Part shown: positions 6,306 to 8,322 of the stretch, piece after piece
Layout of the letters: each line of letters starts with the position of its first letter
How positions within the stretch are numbered: position 1 is the first letter of the stretch
DNA from: CAZEFK01 sp964511405
Lineage (GTDB): Bacteria > Pseudomonadota > Alphaproteobacteria > Elsterales > Elsteraceae
DNA: 8,322 nt
Direction of reading: 5' to 3'
Assembly: GCA_964511405.1 (NCBI GenBank)
Contig: CAZEFK010000270.1
Location: 1 to 8,322, forward strand
Made by a program: the position numbers and the translations under genes
Notes under the pieces: generated by a model
What the model was told of the DNA's origin: nothing
Seen by the model: only the letters and a program-made list of their open reading frames with translations
Database searches by the model: none

Positions 6306-6332
6306 TCACCTGATACAACTTGCCACAGGTGA
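6306..6332. promoter_or_regulatory. Inverted repeat TCACCTG-N13-CAGGTGA
   Basis: Perfect seven-base arms at 6306-6312 and 6326-6332 are centred 20 bases apart, about two helical turns. They lie between the bdhA stop and the terminator, upstream of the thioesterase. The spacing suits a dimeric DNA-binding protein, but an RNA hairpin with a 13-base loop is equally possible. No regulator is identifiable. Confidence 0.35.
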
Positions 6333-6391
6333 TGTATGTCGCACGTCGCGGGGTCCCGGGTCAAGCCGGTCCCCGCAACCGGTGCCGCGCC

Positions 6392-7176
6392 TCAGTGCGC
6401 GGTCCAGCCGCCGTCCATGGGCAGCGCGATGCCGGTGATGGTCTGGCCCGAATCGGAGGCCAGGAACACCGCCAGGTCGCCCAGATGCTCGGGCGTCGAG
6501 AACTTGTGCATCGGCTGCTTCTCGGACAGCAGCGCCTCCTGCTCCTTCTCGACCGAGGTGCCGTGCGCCTTGGCACGATCCTCGATCTGCTTCTCGACCA
6601 GCGGGGTCAGCACCCAGCCCGGGCAGATCGCGTTGGCGGTGATGCCGTCATTGGCGCAATCCAGCGCGATCACCTTGGTCAGGCCGACGATGCCGTGCTT
6701 GGCGGCGACGTAGGCGGCCTTCTCGGGCGAGCCGACCAGGGCGTGGGCCGAGGCGATGTTGATGATGCGGCCGAACTTGCGCGCCCGCATGCCCGGGATC
6801 GCCAAGCGCGCGGCGTGGAAGGCGGCCGACAGGTTGATGGCGATGATCGCATCCCACTTCTCGGGCGGGAACTTGTCGATCGGCGCGGTGAACTGGATGC
6901 CGGCGTTGTTGACCAGGATGTCGATCTTGCCGAACTCGGATTCGGTGGACCGAATCAGGTCGGCGACCTGGTCGGGCTNNNNNNNNNNGCGCCATTGTAG
7001 CCGACCTTGGGGGCGCCGGCGGCCTTGACCTCGGCCTTGACCGCCTCGACCGTGGCGGCGTCGGCGAAGCCGTTGAGCATGATCGCGGCGCCCGCGGCTG
7101 CCATGCGCTTGGCAATTCCCAGGCCGATGCCGCTGGTCGACCCCGTGACGATCGCGACTTTGCCTTGCAAACTCAT
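6392..7176 (-). CDS. bdhA: 3-hydroxybutyrate dehydrogenase (SDR family), interrupted by an assembly gap
   Basis: This NAD-dependent short-chain dehydrogenase would oxidise D-3-hydroxybutyrate to acetoacetate, a step in using poly-3-hydroxybutyrate reserves. The ATG at 7176 has a good GGAG eight bases upstream and gives MSLQGKVAIV. The cofactor motif TGSTSGIG is at residues 11-18. After the gap come NNAG, INIASAH with the catalytic serine, and YVAAK, then CPGWVLTPLVEKQ and the typical C-terminal end LPMDGGWTAH. With an 11-base gap the protein has 261 residues, and the catalytic set is S143, Y156 and K160. Ten N at 6979-6988 leave the two halves one base out of frame; I attribute this to the gap, not to a mutation. 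It is divergent from hpnJ, has its own promoter-like site, and ends in a strong terminator. Substrate preference is inferred from close resemblance to known BdhA proteins. Confidence 0.9.
6979..6988. other. Assembly gap (10 N) inside bdhA
   Basis: Ten undetermined bases lie inside the dehydrogenase gene. The reading frame before the gap and the frame after it differ, so ten cannot be the true number of bases. A length of 11, or 11 plus or minus a multiple of three, restores the frame. Confidence 0.97.
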
Positions 7177-7210
7177 GGCTTTGCTCCGGAAGGCTGGATT
7201 GAGACGGCCG

Positions 7211-7239
7211 ACGATAGAGGCCGCGCGCTTCGGTCGCAA
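7211..7239 (-). promoter_or_regulatory. Probable sigma-70 type promoter for bdhA
   Basis: On the minus strand TTGCGA (plus 7234-7239) and TATCGT (plus 7211-7216) are separated by exactly 17 bases, each matching the consensus at four of six positions. Transcription would start near 7204, about 28 bases before the ATG, leaving room for the GGAG ribosome site. It is the best promoter match in the window. Confidence 0.55.
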
Positions 7240-7337
7240 GCGTGGGGCCATGACAACCCCGCTGCAGATGACGCTGTGATTGCCCCCCGTTCGTCGCTAG
7301 TGTGGCGCCCATTTTGCGATCCGCGGAGCCAGACCCC

Positions 7338-8322
7338 ATGATGAAGACGCTGTTCCTGCATCCGCCCTCCTACGACGGGTTCGATGGCGGAGCAGGATCG
7401 CGCTACCAGGCGCGGCGCGAGATCAAGTCGTTCTGGTTCCCGACCTGGCTGGCCCAGCCGGCGGCGCTGGTGCCCGGCAGCCGCCTGATCGATGCGCCGC
7501 CGGCGCGCCTGAAGCTGGCGGACGTGCTGCCGCTGGCGCGTGACTACGAGCTTGTGGTCCTGCACACCTCGACGCCGTCGTTCCAGTCCGACGTCAAGGT
7601 CGCCGAGGCGCTGAAGGATGCCAATCCCAACCTCAAGATCGGCATGGTCGGCGCCAAGGTCGCAGTCGACCCGGCCGGCAGCCTGGCGGGCTCGGCGGCG
7701 CTCGACTTCGTCGCCCGCAACGAGTTCGACTTCACCATCCAGGAGGTCGCCCAGGGCAAGCCGTTCCACGGCATCGACGGCCTGAGCTACCGCGACGCCG
7801 GCGGCGGCTTCCAGCACACGCCCGAGCGCGCGACCCTGGAGAACATGGACGAGCTGCCGTTCGTCACCGAGGTCTACAAGCGCGACCTGCGGATCGAGGA
7901 CTACTTCATCGGCTACCTGAAGCACCCGTACGTCTCGCTCTACACCGGGCGCGGCTGCCGGTCGAAATGCACTTTTTGCCTGTGGCCGCAGACCGTCGGC
8001 GGTCACCGCTACCGGGTGCGCAGCGTCGGACACGTTATCGACGAGATCCGCCTCGCAAAGAGCTATTTCCCGCAGGTGAAGGAATTCTTCTTCGACGACG
8101 ACACCTTTACCGACGATCGGCCGCGCGCCGAGGCGATCGCCCGCGAGCTCGGCAAGCTCGGTGTCACCTGGTCGTGCAACGCCAAGGCCAATGTGCCGCG
8201 CGCAACCTTGGAGGTGTTGCGCGACAACGGCTTGCGGCTGCTGCTCGTCGGCTACGAGACCGGCAACCAGCAGATCCTCAACAACATCAAGAAGGGGATC
8301 CGCCTGGACATCGCGCGCGAGT
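7338..8322 (+). CDS. hpnJ: Hopanoid biosynthesis radical SAM protein HpnJ (3' end outside the window)
   Basis: The first 328 residues of a protein usually near 470 are present. HpnJ is needed to form the cyclitol ether head group of bacteriohopanetetrol, a sterol-like lipid of the envelope. The N-terminal third (about 1-135) resembles a cobalamin-binding-like Rossmann domain and carries the family's conserved opening (FDGGAGSRYQARREIKSFW). The radical SAM core begins near 195; the 4Fe-4S ligands are C207, C211 and C214 in CRSKCTFC, followed by LWPQTVGGHRYR, FFFDDDTFTDD (about 250-260), SCNAKANVPR and LLLVGYETGN. The ATG at 7338 follows a GGAG (7325-7328) by nine bases; a second ATG at 7341 follows. 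No convincing promoter is seen in the 161-base gap to bdhA. Whether other hpn genes lie beyond the right edge is unknown. Recognition is strong. Confidence 0.94.
   Translation, partial: MMKTLFLHPPSYDGFDGGAGSRYQARREIKSFWFPTWLAQPAALVPGSRLIDAPPARLKLADVLPLARDYELVVLHTSTPSFQSDVKVAEALKDANPNLKIGMVGAKVAVDPAGSLAGSAALDFVARNEFDFTIQEVAQGKPFHGIDGLSYRDAGGGFQHTPERATLENMDELPFVTEVYKRDLRIEDYFIGYLKHPYVSLYTGRGCRSKCTFCLWPQTVGGHRYRVRSVGHVIDEIRLAKSYFPQVKEFFFDDDTFTDDRPRAEAIARELGKLGVTWSCNAKANVPRATLEVLRDNGLRLLLVGYETGNQQILNNIKKGIRLDIARE

Noticed and set aside
6392..7176. bdhA as a frameshifted pseudogene
   Set aside because: The frame change coincides exactly with the N run, and both halves retain all SDR motifs, so the artefact explanation is simpler.
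7275..7303. Promoter for hpnJ using TAGTGT at 7298-7303
   Set aside because: The matching upstream hexamer (TGTGAT at 17 bases) is poor, so the site is not supported.
7173..8033. Minus-strand open frame of 286 codons opposite hpnJ
   Set aside because: It mirrors the hpnJ coding frame; the plus strand carries the conserved radical SAM motifs and a good ribosome site.

Overview
The window is a high-GC bacterial chromosome segment that reads as Alphaproteobacteria. Pointers are: a ribosomal protein L31 without zinc cysteines; a DUF1465/RcdA-type protein directly beside rpmE; a GreA beginning MEKIPMT; an alphaproteobacterial-style Lrp/AsnC regulator; and the hopanoid enzyme HpnJ. Rhodospirillales or a Reyranella-like relative would fit, but the genus cannot be fixed from sequence reading alone. 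Almost everything is core metabolism, information processing or housekeeping. I see no phage, insertion sequence, CRISPR array, toxin system, tRNA or rRNA.

Layout from left to right. The 3' part of carB runs off the left edge and is followed on the same strand by greA, whose leader contains a strong hairpin. Between greA and the convergent lrp gene lies about 318 bases without a gene. It is filled with GC-rich palindromic repeats: three copies of a 23-25 base hairpin core, two of them forming a long inverted pair, plus a separate 29-base dyad. On the minus strand, cyaY (bacterial frataxin), an MsbA-type ABC exporter and the lrp gene follow one another as a probable transcription unit; cyaY and the exporter overlap by ATGA. 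rpmE (L31) is divergent from cyaY. Its 3' end faces a minus-strand pair, a hotdog-fold acyl-CoA thioesterase followed by an RcdA-like DUF1465 protein. A textbook Rho-independent terminator for the next minus-strand gene, a 3-hydroxybutyrate dehydrogenase (bdhA-like), sits immediately before the thioesterase start. bdhA is interrupted by a 10-N assembly gap that puts its two halves in different frames. The divergent hpnJ gene (radical SAM, hopanoid side chain) runs off the right edge.

Functional themes: pyrimidine/arginine precursor synthesis (carB) with transcript cleavage (greA); iron handling (cyaY) coupled to an exporter; a protein related to cell-cycle proteolysis (rcdA-like) next to a ribosomal protein; and storage-polymer (3-hydroxybutyrate) and membrane-lipid (hopanoid) metabolism divergently arranged. 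I found no clearly new system. The most notable points are the frataxin-ABC exporter coupling, the repeat cluster after greA, the terminator/start overlap at the thioesterase, and the assembly gap in bdhA whose true length can be predicted from reading frame and family sequence.
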